From positions 73,552,866-73,616,865 of the forward strand of contig NC_060252.1 of NCBI RefSeq assembly GCF_921293095.1: a DNA stretch of 64,000 nt, in the 5' to 3' direction. The notes beneath the pieces are model-generated. The model did no database searches and had not been told where the DNA came from. It worked only from the letters and a program-made list of their open reading frames with translations. The translations under genes and the position numbers were made by a program. Positions 39,139-48,558 of this stretch are shown one piece after another (the stretch's first letter is position 1; each line of letters opens with the position of its first letter). The DNA comes from Ischnura elegans (Eukaryota; Arthropoda; Insecta; Odonata; Coenagrionidae).

Positions 39139-39528
39139 AACAATCACGAATATTGCAATAGATGATCCTCTAGTTGGTCTCTAGAAGTGCTGTCGCCCAC
39201 CGCGCATTTAAATGGGTTTACAGAAGTCGCCACTCGCGTCGCTGACGGTCGAATTGATACCAGTTTCACAGGGAAATGAGATATAATTTGGAGTGTTTAC
39301 CGAAATGCATATACACGATGTGTGATCTATCAAATCCATAACTCTTCTGTGCAATTTTTTGCATTTGCAAAGACCATACTGCAAAATATTGGGGAAAAAA
39401 GTGGATCGCATTGCACTCATCACCGCGCCGCGGACATTTTTGAAAACCGATTTAAATGCGATCGTAGTGGCAACATCAATCAGCCTTCTCTCGGATGGAA
39501 TTGGGCCTCATCTATGCAGTCCTCTTGA
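39139..39528 (+). repeat. Dispersed repeat family A copy
   Basis: Best-preserved partner of 20100-20490, with the same order of landmarks (CACCGCGCATTTAAATGGGT, GCGTCGCTGACGG, AAAGTGGATCGCATTG, CTCATCACCGCG, GGAATTGGGCCTC). Confidence 0.75.
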
Positions 39529-40251
39529 TCATCAGTCAGCGATCCGTTGAATGGTTTGACGCAGGTCTTTTCTCAATTCGCCTATCAGCTAGTATTTTAG
39601 CATTAATTTTCTCCTATTTTCTATCCTATATCATCTGATCTATTTCTCTTCTCCAAGGCCTACCATTCGTCCTTCCACCTGTCCTTCAACAATCATTTTT
39701 GTTGTACCATACCGTTTCTTGATGTTGTCTATCAAATTGCCCCGTTTTCTGTCTACTTTTTCAAAGTAATTCTCTTCTCTCCTACATTTTCGAGTTAAAT
39801 ATGCTATTAAAATGCTTGCTATCTGACTTAAAATAATACCGCACTTGCCTTAAGATGTGATGGGTAATTTGTCAGTTCAGGGAGGTGTTGGTAAAGTTAC
39901 GCAGTGGAATAAATCATGTATATATCTATGAACATTCACATTATCGCTGTTGATTTTTGTGGTTTTAGTTGAAGAGGAGCCCCGAAGTTCTGAACTTGGT
40001 AGGCGATGAAAGGAAACTCCTTAACGAAATAGGTAGGAGACGGGGGTTTGGACTGGTCGAGCATTAAACGGGAAATAGGTCTCGTTGTGAATTGAAGAAT
40101 TAAGTTAAATGTCACAAGTGATTTCGTGGAATGAAGAGTGGTCAAAATGTGACCTAAAATACATCCTGCGATTATCAGACCAAATCTTATTGTTTTTAGG
40201 ATAAATATTATCGTAGAGCTGTAAGAGGGTTGTTTCACGGTTTAACTCAAA
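39529..40251. other. Intron sequence without recognised elements
   Basis: Host sequence on the left flank of the Transib insertion. Minus frames here lack domains. Confidence 0.4.
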
Positions 40252-40256
40252 CGACG
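40252..40256. repeat. Target-site duplication CGACG (left)
   Basis: Five bases directly before CACAGTG, repeated at 43290-43294. They fit the CGNCG preference of Transib. Confidence 0.9.
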
Positions 40257-40294
40257 CACAGTGGTCTGAAATCGAAAAAAGCTGGACAAAAGTC
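40257..40294 (+). other. RSS-like transposon end (heptamer, 22 bp spacer, nonamer-like block)
   Basis: CACAGTG (40257-40263) is identical to the consensus V(D)J signal heptamer. After 22 bp comes ACAAAAGTC (40286-40294), matching seven of nine bases of the nonamer ACAAAAACC. The mirror copy is at 43252-43289. Similarity of Transib ends to the 23-RSS is established; the pairing in this copy is what I see. Confidence 0.7.
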
Positions 40295-41204
40295 CAAAAT
40301 GACGTTTTTTGAGATAGAGACTTCAAACTTGGCTTAAATACATATAAATGATTACCAACTATAGATGTATGTGCCATTTTACATCAATACGATCCGTTAC
40401 TGAGATACAGTGGCCCAAACATGACCAACTTTTTAAAAACACGCGCTGTCTCGTTTTTCTTCAGAAACCTTTGAATTTAAGCAGGTGGTGTTGCATTGGC
40501 ATGATTTTTATGGAATAAAAAACGCAATATTCCTATGACTTGATGCTTTTCCTATACTGTACATGAATTTTGAAGATTTTGGCTCTCATTTGACTGGTTT
40601 TACAACGCAAAATGGCGGACCCGTTTTTCACGTGAAATTTGACATAAAGTAGACATAATCTTTCGTTTACGAAATATTTAACTCGGGAAATTCACATCAC
40701 GGTGTAAAGTAGAGATTTCTCAAGAAAACTAAGCAGGAATCTTGGAAAAAAGTCTGCGACGAAGGAAAAGAGAGCGATTTTTCGATCGCGAGTCAAGGCT
40801 GAGCTACACGCCGCGGGACCCTGAGGCTCGGTAACCGAGGTCGATGTTTCAAGTTTTTTGAAACTTTATTCTTGAAAATCGTCATTTTGAGCACAAAACC
40901 TAGTCATTAATGACCTAAAACACTATACTGATGGCATTAGCAAGGATTATGGATCGACCGAATTGAACATTGAACGCGTTACTCGAGTGGAAATGCTTGG
41001 GATTGGATATTTGTCGGAACCATTCCACGCATAAGAAACATGCTTCGGGTATTGAAGTAGGGTTAAAAGATTGAGGTGGCATGCTAAAGAGAGAGAAAAA
41101 CAAACTGTTTTCGCGAAATGCAACTACCGTTACCCTTTTCCATTTCCACCCTCGCCGAGGTGGTTCGCGCGGAAAGGGGCGTTTTATGACGACGCAGCCT
41201 TTGA
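40257..41204 (+). repeat. Transib left terminal inverted repeat, 948 bp
   Basis: Reverse complement of 42342-43289, identical as far as I could compare by eye over the full length. The inner boundary is sharp (after GCAGCCTTTGA). It carries an inverse copy of the small open frame described for the right arm (minus strand). Confidence 0.93.
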
Positions 41205-41381
41205 CGGGATATTGAGTAAATGTAGACTGCAATAGGATATATAAACCATGCACTGTAAAGCAAATGTAACATTCACTCATGTTTGCATATGAAATGGTTA
41301 CATACTTCATCTAAATTATATGTTTTCATAGGAAAGTGTAATGTACCATCAGAAGAAAATTAATTTTTCATAATTACAGGT

Positions 41382-41747
41382 ACCAATGTTGACCTAATCA
41401 AACATTTTTCCATCATTCTGAGGGCAATATCAAGTGGCATAACTCTTAATTATACAGCTTTCTCGGACTGCTGCCAGATAACTGCGGAGTTATTCACTAA
41501 GATGTATCCCTGGTATTACATAACAACCACGGTAAATAAGGTGCTTCCGCATAGAAGCGATTTTGCAAATGAGTTGACTCTTCCTATGGGACAATTATCT
41601 GAAGAGGCATTAGGAGCCCAAAATAAAGACACGCGTAAATTCTGCCTGAGATTCAACATAAAGCACTCCAGAGAGGCCACGAATGAAGACCTTTTCAAAC
41701 GACTTTTATTAACGCCTGATGCATTTCTTTCCACCATCCTGGTATAA
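41382..41747 (+). pseudogene. Transib transposase, C-terminal relict (RAG1-like core end)
   Basis: An open frame of 121 codons plus a stop, preceded by an acceptor-like ATTACAG at 41373-41379; the frame stays open from 41364. Blocks matching the C-terminal end of Transib transposases appear in order: D-L-I-K-H-F-S-I-I-L-x-x-I-S-S-G, then LYPWYY-like MYPWYYITTTVNKVL, then PMGQLSEEALGAQNKD, then REATNEDLFKRLLLTPD. The first Glu of the QLSEEA block (41601-41603) aligns with the SE of RAG1 GAWASEGNE, the third catalytic acid (E962). The two catalytic Asp residues and everything N-terminal are absent, against roughly 650-700 residues for a full protein. It is thus non-functional alone, though the last exon is uninterrupted. 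The ATG at 41502 is internal, not the real start. Confidence 0.88.
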
Positions 41748-42341
41748 AGTCCGAGGAGACCGAAGGAAATGGCAAAAGGTTTAAGAGATCTGCTGACTTT
41801 TTTATGATAGTGTAGGAGAAGGATCAGACGCTAGTGACGAAATAAGTTCATTGGAGGATTGAAGGTAGAAACTCTATAAATGAAAAAAATACAATTCAGT
41901 GACTTTAAGGAAGAACAATTATGTGACATACAATACATATATTCTTTTTATATCGCAATTTATGATTCCGCATTGATTTTATTTGTAAGTTTAAGGTAAT
42001 ACATGGATTTTTATTGATGCTATATTGTATTTTCAATTAAATATCCCTTCAGGGATAGAGCGAAACATTATCAAACATTTTTCCAAAGCATATGTATGAT
42101 TTGATTTTCAATTTTCACTTATTGGACATGTTGCCACGTATATTGTATTTACGATGGACGACCGAAAGTGAAATTTTACCTGGTCAGGTTAAGCTCTTCA
42201 TTTTACATTTTATAGTAATATAAAAATTATGAATTTGAATTTAACGTTTTTTTTTCAATTTCACTAAAACATTCCCCATTGTATAGATCTTTGTCAGATT
42301 AAAAAATGAAAAACACTGGGGGAAGAATCTGTTAAATACCT

Positions 42342-43289
42342 TCAAAGGCTGCGTCGTCATAAAACGCCCCTTTCCGCGCGAACCACCTCGGCGAGGGTGG
42401 AAATGGAAAAGGGTAACGGTAGTTGCATTTCGCGAAAACAGTTTGTTTTTCTCTCTCTTTAGCATGCCACCTCAATCTTTTAACCCTACTTCAATACCCG
42501 AAGCATGTTTCTTATGCGTGGAATGGTTCCGACAAATATCCAATCCCAAGCATTTCCACTCGAGTAACGCGTTCAATGTTCAATTCGGTCGATCCATAAT
42601 CCTTGCTAATGCCATCAGTATAGTGTTTTAGGTCATTAATGACTAGGTTTTGTGCTCAAAATGACGATTTTCAAGAATAAAGTTTCAAAAAACTTGAAAC
42701 ATCGACCTCGGTTACCGAGCCTCAGGGTCCCGCGGCGTGTAGCTCAGCCTTGACTCGCGATCGAAAAATCGCTCTCTTTTCCTTCGTCGCAGACTTTTTT
42801 CCAAGATTCCTGCTTAGTTTTCTTGAGAAATCTCTACTTTACACCGTGATGTGAATTTCCCGAGTTAAATATTTCGTAAACGAAAGATTATGTCTACTTT
42901 ATGTCAAATTTCACGTGAAAAACGGGTCCGCCATTTTGCGTTGTAAAACCAGTCAAATGAGAGCCAAAATCTTCAAAATTCATGTACAGTATAGGAAAAG
43001 CATCAAGTCATAGGAATATTGCGTTTTTTATTCCATAAAAATCATGCCAATGCAACACCACCTGCTTAAATTCAAAGGTTTCTGAAGAAAAACGAGACAG
43101 CGCGTGTTTTTAAAAAGTTGGTCATGTTTGGGCCACTGTATCTCAGTAACGGATCGTATTGATGTAAAATGGCACATACATCTATAGTTGGTAATCATTT
43201 ATATGTATTTAAGCCAAGTTTGAAGTCTCTATCTCAAAAAACGTCATTTTGGACTTTTGTCCAGCTTTTTTCGATTTCAGACCACTGTG
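42342..43289 (-). repeat. Transib right terminal inverted repeat, 948 bp
   Basis: Partner of 40257-41204, with the same length and no indels seen. It ends in CCACTGTG followed by the CGACG duplication. Confidence 0.93.
42464..42631 (+). other. Small open frame in the Transib arms (55 codons), unknown
   Basis: Starts ATG right after a strong acceptor-like tract TTTTTCTCTCTCTTTAG (ends 42462). It encodes a peptide with one CFLC pair and no recognised domain, then TAG. The identical frame exists inverted in the left arm (40915 onward, minus). It could be an exon of an ancestral element gene captured in the arms, or chance. I do not recognise it. Confidence 0.25.
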
Positions 43290-43294
43290 CGACG
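43290..43294. repeat. Target-site duplication CGACG (right)
   Basis: Second copy of the 5 bp duplication bounding the Transib insertion. Confidence 0.9.
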
Positions 43295-43921
43295 TGCCAG
43301 TTAAGTGCCCGGGCATTCGAAGTTTTGGATGGGTATTCGATAGGTAAATTTTTATTCCTCTTTTTCCGAGATAAAATTAGTGCATTTATGCGGGAGTCTC
43401 ATGTGTATATTTGTCTATCTCTCCAATGGTTAATTAAATATCTACAAGAATATCTTATTTGTGATCTAATTATGCAAGACTGATTCATATTGTAGCTGCA
43501 GTTTATCAGTTGTACCATTCAAACTAGTTTGTTGGTTCTGTTGAATATTTTGAGAAAGTAGCTTAAAATAAAGGATCAAATTACTATCTTTTGGTTTGTG
43601 AAGTCATAAATTTCTACTCGGAAGTCTTATACAATTTGCGAAATGAACGAAATTTTAAACTGTGCCGTTCTCGAATATGAATCCCCAAACTAATACTCTT
43701 AGGCACAGGATCACAGTTGATTGGATGTGTAAACAGTTTTTTGACATTCTCAAATAAATAATTAAACTGTAAAGTTTTAACAATTAATAAGTTAATTAAT
43801 AATTACGGTTACTATAAAATAACACTGATTTTATTTTTTTGCTGACCTTTCGTCTTTCTAGGTGTCCCTCGTTCGTCGCGTTCTATTTCAGTGATTATTG
43901 CATATCACAGTGGGGGTGGAT
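43295..43921. other. Intron sequence between two transposons
   Basis: AT-rich host sequence; nothing recognised. Confidence 0.4.
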
Positions 43922-43923
43922 TA

Positions 43924-44548
43924 CAGTGTACATTGGTTATTGAATTACTTCCTCGGCCGTAACGTCAAAACGGATCTGACGTCATTCTTTCCCAAGTCAC
44001 GTTAAACTTTAATTGTAAGCATTGATGTAACTTCGGATATATCGTCAATAGATTTCAAAACCTCGCAGTTATATACTGTCAACAAAATTCGGCTCTAAGC
44101 AACGAAGTAACCTTGGCAAAAATGGCTAAAATGGGCTGCGTTCGCCACATAGTGCAGCCCAGAAGTATTCATCAGTCTCGCACATGTCTATTTTTTGACG
44201 CGGCCGTTTCCTCGCATAACATAACACTCCTGAAGCGTTCGTATCGACGGTTCGTGTATTAAAAAAGTTCGTTTACTCATTTTTGAACATAAATTCTTAA
44301 ACTTTATATAATTCTTTAAAAACTTTAATGAATTAGTGTTCGGTAATCATGGCAAATGTTAAAATAAAGGTTGTTCCGGTCAAAGAAAAGGGGCGTGTGA
44401 AGACGGACGAAATCGACGAGATCGTAAATTTATATTTCTCCTCTGTTATTGAATAATTATTAGTTATTTAACCCTTTTATACTGTCACTCTGACATAGCG
44501 TCAATAAACATGTAGTCCCTTAAATGACCGCATTACCAAGTTACACTG
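43924..44548 (+). mobile_element. Tc1/mariner-like non-autonomous element, 625 bp
   Basis: Bounded by TA on each side (43922-43923 and 44549-44550). The left end is CAGTGTACATTGGTTAT and the right end complements to CAGTGTAACTTGGTAAT. TA duplications plus CAGTG ends are typical of Tc1/mariner elements. No transposase motifs are visible. It contains a 34-35 codon frame (44349-44456, start MANVKIKVVPVKEKGRVKTD) with a good ATG context, which may be the stub of a deleted gene. Confidence 0.6.
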
Positions 44549-44941
44549 TATTATAATAATGTGTTACTCTATTTCGTACCCGTTGTGTCGTCCTCCAATT
44601 GAAGATGGTGAAAGGTGGCACCCAGCCTTAGCGGCGAAAGTTAGCATGGTAAAGAAAGGAGGGCTTTCTAGCCAACGAGGGTGGATTCATTTAAGGGGCT
44701 CATTTGAGGGTTGGGGGACTCCCTGGCGGGCGACTGTAATTAGAGCTGACGACTTAAAGGTGAGGGGAGGCTTAATGGGAAAGGGTTCGTAATATGAGCC
44801 CTGCATCAACCCCGTCTTGGAAAGTTGGAGGGTTCCTCTTGAAGTATCACGCACGGAGCATATAAACTATGAAATAAAGCTCTATTTAAATGCTCATTAT
44901 TCAGATGATTTATGCATACCGAAGTAAATTAGTATACACTT

Positions 44942-45515
44942 GCAGGCAGGCACCCCGCTTTGCTCGGGAAGCGTAGTACCCAGATAAGTGGGAAACTTGG
45001 AATTCATGGCCTTATGGCAGGATTTTTCGGTAAAGGTTATCAGGTTTTGATAAAGGTAAAGGAATCAGGTATGATGGTGGTGTACATACGTAAACTATTT
45101 TAAAAACGTTTTCCGTACACCGTGCTAAGGATCAGCTTATACCACGCTCCACAACATTGAATGCCATAAGTCCATACGTGCGTAGACCAAAAACGTCTTG
45201 TGAACGCATACCCCAGCAAAAAGGTTTGCACCGAGAAAATAAATAGCTAAGTGTAGAATCCTTTGAGTTGTTTACTCCCTCTGAGTGTGTCAAGAGGAGT
45301 GCCTACCTAACAGGATGTACAACCACAGAAGTTGAATGGCATGACGTAACAATCTGTAATGAGAAAACGACGCAAAAGACGCGACTGACGCCACCAGAAG
45401 TAGCATTACGGGCTTTGAGAGTATGAGATGCACCTACGTACTAACTTTGGTTGTAATCCGTGCAGCCGTAGGGAAATGGATAGCGAACTGGTAAACAGGC
45501 ATCTTCTTCTAGATA
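44942..45515 (-). mobile_element. Non-autonomous Helitron, copy 1 (reverse)
   Basis: On the minus strand its 3' end reads CCCGAGCAAAGCGGGGTG then CCTGCCTGC, the short CCCG/CGGG hairpin followed about 10 nt later by a CTRR-like end that marks Helitrons. It aligns over its whole length with 62441-63018: CGGCTGCACGG, GTACGTAGGTGCATCTCAT, CTTCTGG, GCAAAAGG/CAGCAAAAAGG and CTTATCTGGGTA blocks in the same order. Non-coding. Confidence 0.75.
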
Positions 45516-46478
45516 TAAATAGATGCCGTTGTACATACGCATAAGAAAGGATAGATAGATTTGCACACCACCAATACAAAGCCCTCTTCTTCAAGGGGAT
45601 GGGATGAATAATAAACAATGTCGGTTCGAAGATTTTCGCGGCGTTGATCAAATGATTTCTGTATTTTCTTCTGGTTCTCCCCGCGTCCGTATGCTTTTGT
45701 TGACAACAGTTTCTTTGACTTTGCACTCAACGTCTTTAGGTCGAAGGTAATGAAAGAGAGTTCATCAATGGGAAGTAGAGAGCCATAGGCCAATGAGAGA
45801 GCAGCACCTGCACGAAAAGGCCGATAAAAGAGAGCAGTTTTCCGTATTTCATCACCATCAACCTGAAGATGCTGACTGCAATGTCGACGAAAGTTGTGGT
45901 CAACTAGAGCCAACTGGCGATCCCGAAGAAATTTCAAAAAGCATCTGATCAACGGAAATCTTCGAACCTGCGTTTCTTATTTTTCGTCCCATTTCCTTGA
46001 AAAACAAGGTTCCGTATTGGTGGTGTTTTAGACTGCCGATGAATACTAATTTACGTCGGTATATTGATTTATGAGCGTATGATATGGGAAATAGATTCTA
46101 GGACGAGATGGACTTCCATCGTGTTTATAGCTTGAAAATACGGCGCCGTATATGCGGGCGCCGCGGGCACCAAAAACTAGTCCATGCCGCTGAACCGACG
46201 CAGAGTCTGCTCGATATTTAATTACAGTTTTTTATTTCTCAATTTTCGGAACTCGTGTTTTGATCAATGGTGATCAAGCCGTATTCTGCCAAAATACGCT
46301 TGGACGCCGGTGCCATCGAATATTTTCTGTCGGCACTCGCGTCCACGTAGGAGCATAAAACATGGTTGATCGTGAGGTAGGATATCTTTGTCGAGCCTAA
46401 CTTTCCGTAGTTACAAGTTCGTTTATATTTTGCGAAAAAGGCTAGTTGAGAATTCTAGCCTGATAGTCTGTTATTCGG
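45516..46478. other. Intron sequence without recognised elements
   Basis: Overlapping minus-strand frames (45509-45952 and 45406-45726) have no recognisable domain, and their ends overlap the Helitron. Confidence 0.4.
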
Positions 46479-47123
46479 CAATAGGGTAGTATCCTTCATC
46501 CTAGAAAACGAAAGGCATTGATTGCGATTCGTTACCCACCATTAGTGTATTCATAATATACAAATTATTTGGTTTTAAAAATACCGGTTTAGACGAATGG
46601 CAAGGGTCAATTTTAACTGCATTTGAAAAAGGCCAGATTGGCGCCCATGCGATGCCACTCCACGTGACGTCACAGGGACCTAGTTTCTATACGAGTAGAT
46701 AGGAGTTTTACATCGCCTGAGGTTACCAATGCATGCATGAGGCACAGAGCTCAGGGAAACATGTCTTAATAATCACCTATTAAAACTGGTTAACGTCGGA
46801 AAGTTTTCTTCGTTTGATAAGGTACTAATAATCCTTATTTAAGCCAAGCGCTACCAGCTAGCATCCTGCGTCGTATCAGCGCTCAGAGCCTCGCCCCACG
46901 GTCACCTCACTTACGGCAGCGTGAACCAGAACGACGTCACACGGAGATTTCCCGGCATTCATACTTACCCGTCGCGTTTGCGCGCGCTTGAAAATTTTCA
47001 CTTTTCATTTAATCGCGAAAAATAGATATCGTCATTTAAAAATGTAAAAGCGTGAAATATGTACTCTAGGAGTAATAATCTTTCGATTTAGGCAATAAAA
47101 AAATAATAGGAAACCACCCTATT
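46479..47123 (-). mobile_element. TIR element B, copy 2 (reverse)
   Basis: About 645 bp reverse-oriented copy of 20708-21371. It starts CAATAGGGTAGTATCCTTCA and ends GGAAACCACCCTATT. Internal landmarks (GGCGCCCATGCGATG, CTCCACGTGACGTCAC, ACATGTCTTAATAATCACCT, TTGAAAATTTTCACTTTTCA) match the other copy's complement. Confidence 0.75.
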
Positions 47124-47124
47124 A

Positions 47125-47290
47125 TAAAATGGGTACTAACGGAAGGATCCCGGGTTCAATTCGTGGATTAAGTCTTTAGACATTGATGACAAAATTCTCT
47201 CGGTCTAGGGTGGTCTAAGGAAAGGAGTTGTCTCCTATACCTAGGGAGTTTGAAATTCACTCAGTCCGTGTTGTTTTTCATCTTCCCCTA
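47125..47290 (+). repeat. Possible tRNA-like SINE fragment
   Basis: A B-box-like CCCGGGTTCAATTCGTGG lies immediately beyond the end of element B. No A box at a good distance was found, so this is weak. Confidence 0.25.
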
Positions 47291-48098
47291 TCGTAGTAAA
47301 CCTTTAGGTCTTGGATATTGGTCCGAGAAATGAATCTCATGGCATTTTCGTGAAAATTTTAGTTTATGCTCTTTCAATGGCACCTCATCCACCAACGGTC
47401 CAAAAAAAAGGATTTCCGGGGTATATCTTCCGAAAATAGCATTTGGAATCAGAATTTTTTACAGGCTTTCTTGTCCACCCCGGCTCCTCTGAGCGAAGAT
47501 TGCGCGCACTCATATAATATTCAGTGAGTATTGAGCAGTTCCCCGGGCTAACCCTTCAAGTTTAGCGCCCTCGTCCCTACAGCGACGTCCGAAGAAAATT
47601 TTCAGGAATGCTACAATATATATGTCGCGTTGGCGGAAACATACTATAATTGCGGTTATACTGTAAGAATCCTGATAAATATAAAACGTAGACTCTTCGC
47701 CGGACTTATTACGGGCTTGTTACCTAATGAATGCTGTAATTGTGGGCAAATCACGTTATTTGCATGACATTGGCGCTACGGCCGCCTCAGATTGCTGCAT
47801 CATGTGTTAAATTTAAAATGCACGGATTGGACAATTATCAGTGGGTACTCTAATTTTTCTTTATATTAACCCGGCGCCAGCCGTACAAGATTTAAGTCAG
47901 CCAATTGGAGAGCAATGATGCCTCAGTTGATTGACGCTCAATCAAGCTGGGTGTGGTCACAATTACCCAAGCAATAATGAAAAAATTGACGTTGTTGAAG
48001 AAAACTTACTACAGTTTTGAAATCAGTATGCGTATTTCACCCTGTTGTAGCTCAAGAATTTAAGTCAGCAGAAAATAAGTTAAAAACGTGCGTGATGT
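47291..48098. other. Intron sequence without recognised elements
   Basis: A short block near 47540-47590 (GTTTAGCGCCCTCGTCCCTA) resembles 48890-48920 (GTTTTGCGCCCTCATTCCCT), possibly an unnamed dispersed repeat. Confidence 0.35.
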
Positions 48099-48115
48099 GC
48101 CCGCTCCCAGCGGGC
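48099..48115 (-). repeat. GC-rich hairpin downstream of the Helitron helicase relict
   Basis: A perfect 7 bp stem GCCCGCT/AGCGGGC with a 3 nt loop, about 170 bp past the helicase stop codon on the minus strand. It may be the 3' hairpin of that Helitron, but no CTRR end follows at the usual distance. Confidence 0.35.
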
Positions 48116-48284
48116 TTCCCCCGCTCTTTTTAATGCAGGTCCACAGAGGGATAGACGCGTTTCTAATTTTAAAATGTAGAAAAAAGGCAGGATCTTATGT
48201 ACAAATTTAATTGGAATGTTCATGTACAAATTGAGGTCAGAGGACCTCTTTAAACACAACATTGCAAGTAATTACACTATCCTC

Positions 48285-48558
48285 TGTTTATACTTGTTTA
48301 GCGTTTTCCTTAGTATTTACAAAAATATTTTGAAAAGATCTTACCCTAGAGAATGCTACATAAAGTTGGCCATGAGAGAATACAGGGTCAGGCAGGAATA
48401 AGCCAGCTCTTTGCAAAGTCTGACCCTGAGCCTTGTTAATAGTAATTGCATAGGAAACCTTAATGGGAAATTGTCTGCGAGTCAAATTAAAAGGCATGGT
48501 GGGATCCGATGGCGTGAACTGTATTCTTGGGATGAGGACAATCTTGTCGGAATCGATT
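48285..48558 (-). pseudogene. Helitron Rep/Helicase protein, C-terminal Pif1 helicase relict
   Basis: About 90 codons, open to the stop. In order, it has a [19 protein letters not shown] lead, [20 protein letters not shown], and [22 protein letters not shown]. This is the end of the Pif1-type superfamily 1 helicase domain of Helitrons, including the late motif with SRVRS. The usual protein exceeds 1,000 residues; the Rep endonuclease and the helicase Walker motifs are missing here, so this is a 5'-truncated relict. Sequence just upstream on the minus strand is A/T-rich and unrelated. Host Pif1 genes also carry this block, but the [13 protein letters not shown] text and intronic setting favour a Helitron. 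Confidence 0.85.

Larger units (their letters stand above)
40257..43289 (+). mobile_element. Transib-type DNA transposon with 948 bp terminal inverted repeats
   Basis: A 3,033 bp insertion. It begins CACAGTGGTCTGAAATCG and ends with the exact complement, and it is flanked by CGACG at 40252-40256 and again at 43290-43294. A 5 bp target duplication of form CGNCG and CAC(A/T)(A/G)TG ends are recognised hallmarks of the Transib superfamily, the relatives of the RAG1/2 recombinase. The two 948 bp arms look identical base for base. The 1,137 bp centre holds a transposase relict (41382-41747, + strand) that confirms the superfamily. It is unlikely to be autonomous, since the N-terminal and core catalytic parts of the transposase are missing. 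It lies inside the host intron, transcribed through if the gene is active. Confidence 0.93.

Noticed and set aside
40915..41310. 131-codon minus frame as an independent gene
   Set aside because: It is the inverted copy of the arm frame in the Transib left repeat plus unrelated interior sequence.
45406..45952. Two overlapping minus frames next to a Helitron
   Set aside because: Considered as Helitron coding, but they carry no Rep or helicase motif and one runs into the non-coding Helitron body.
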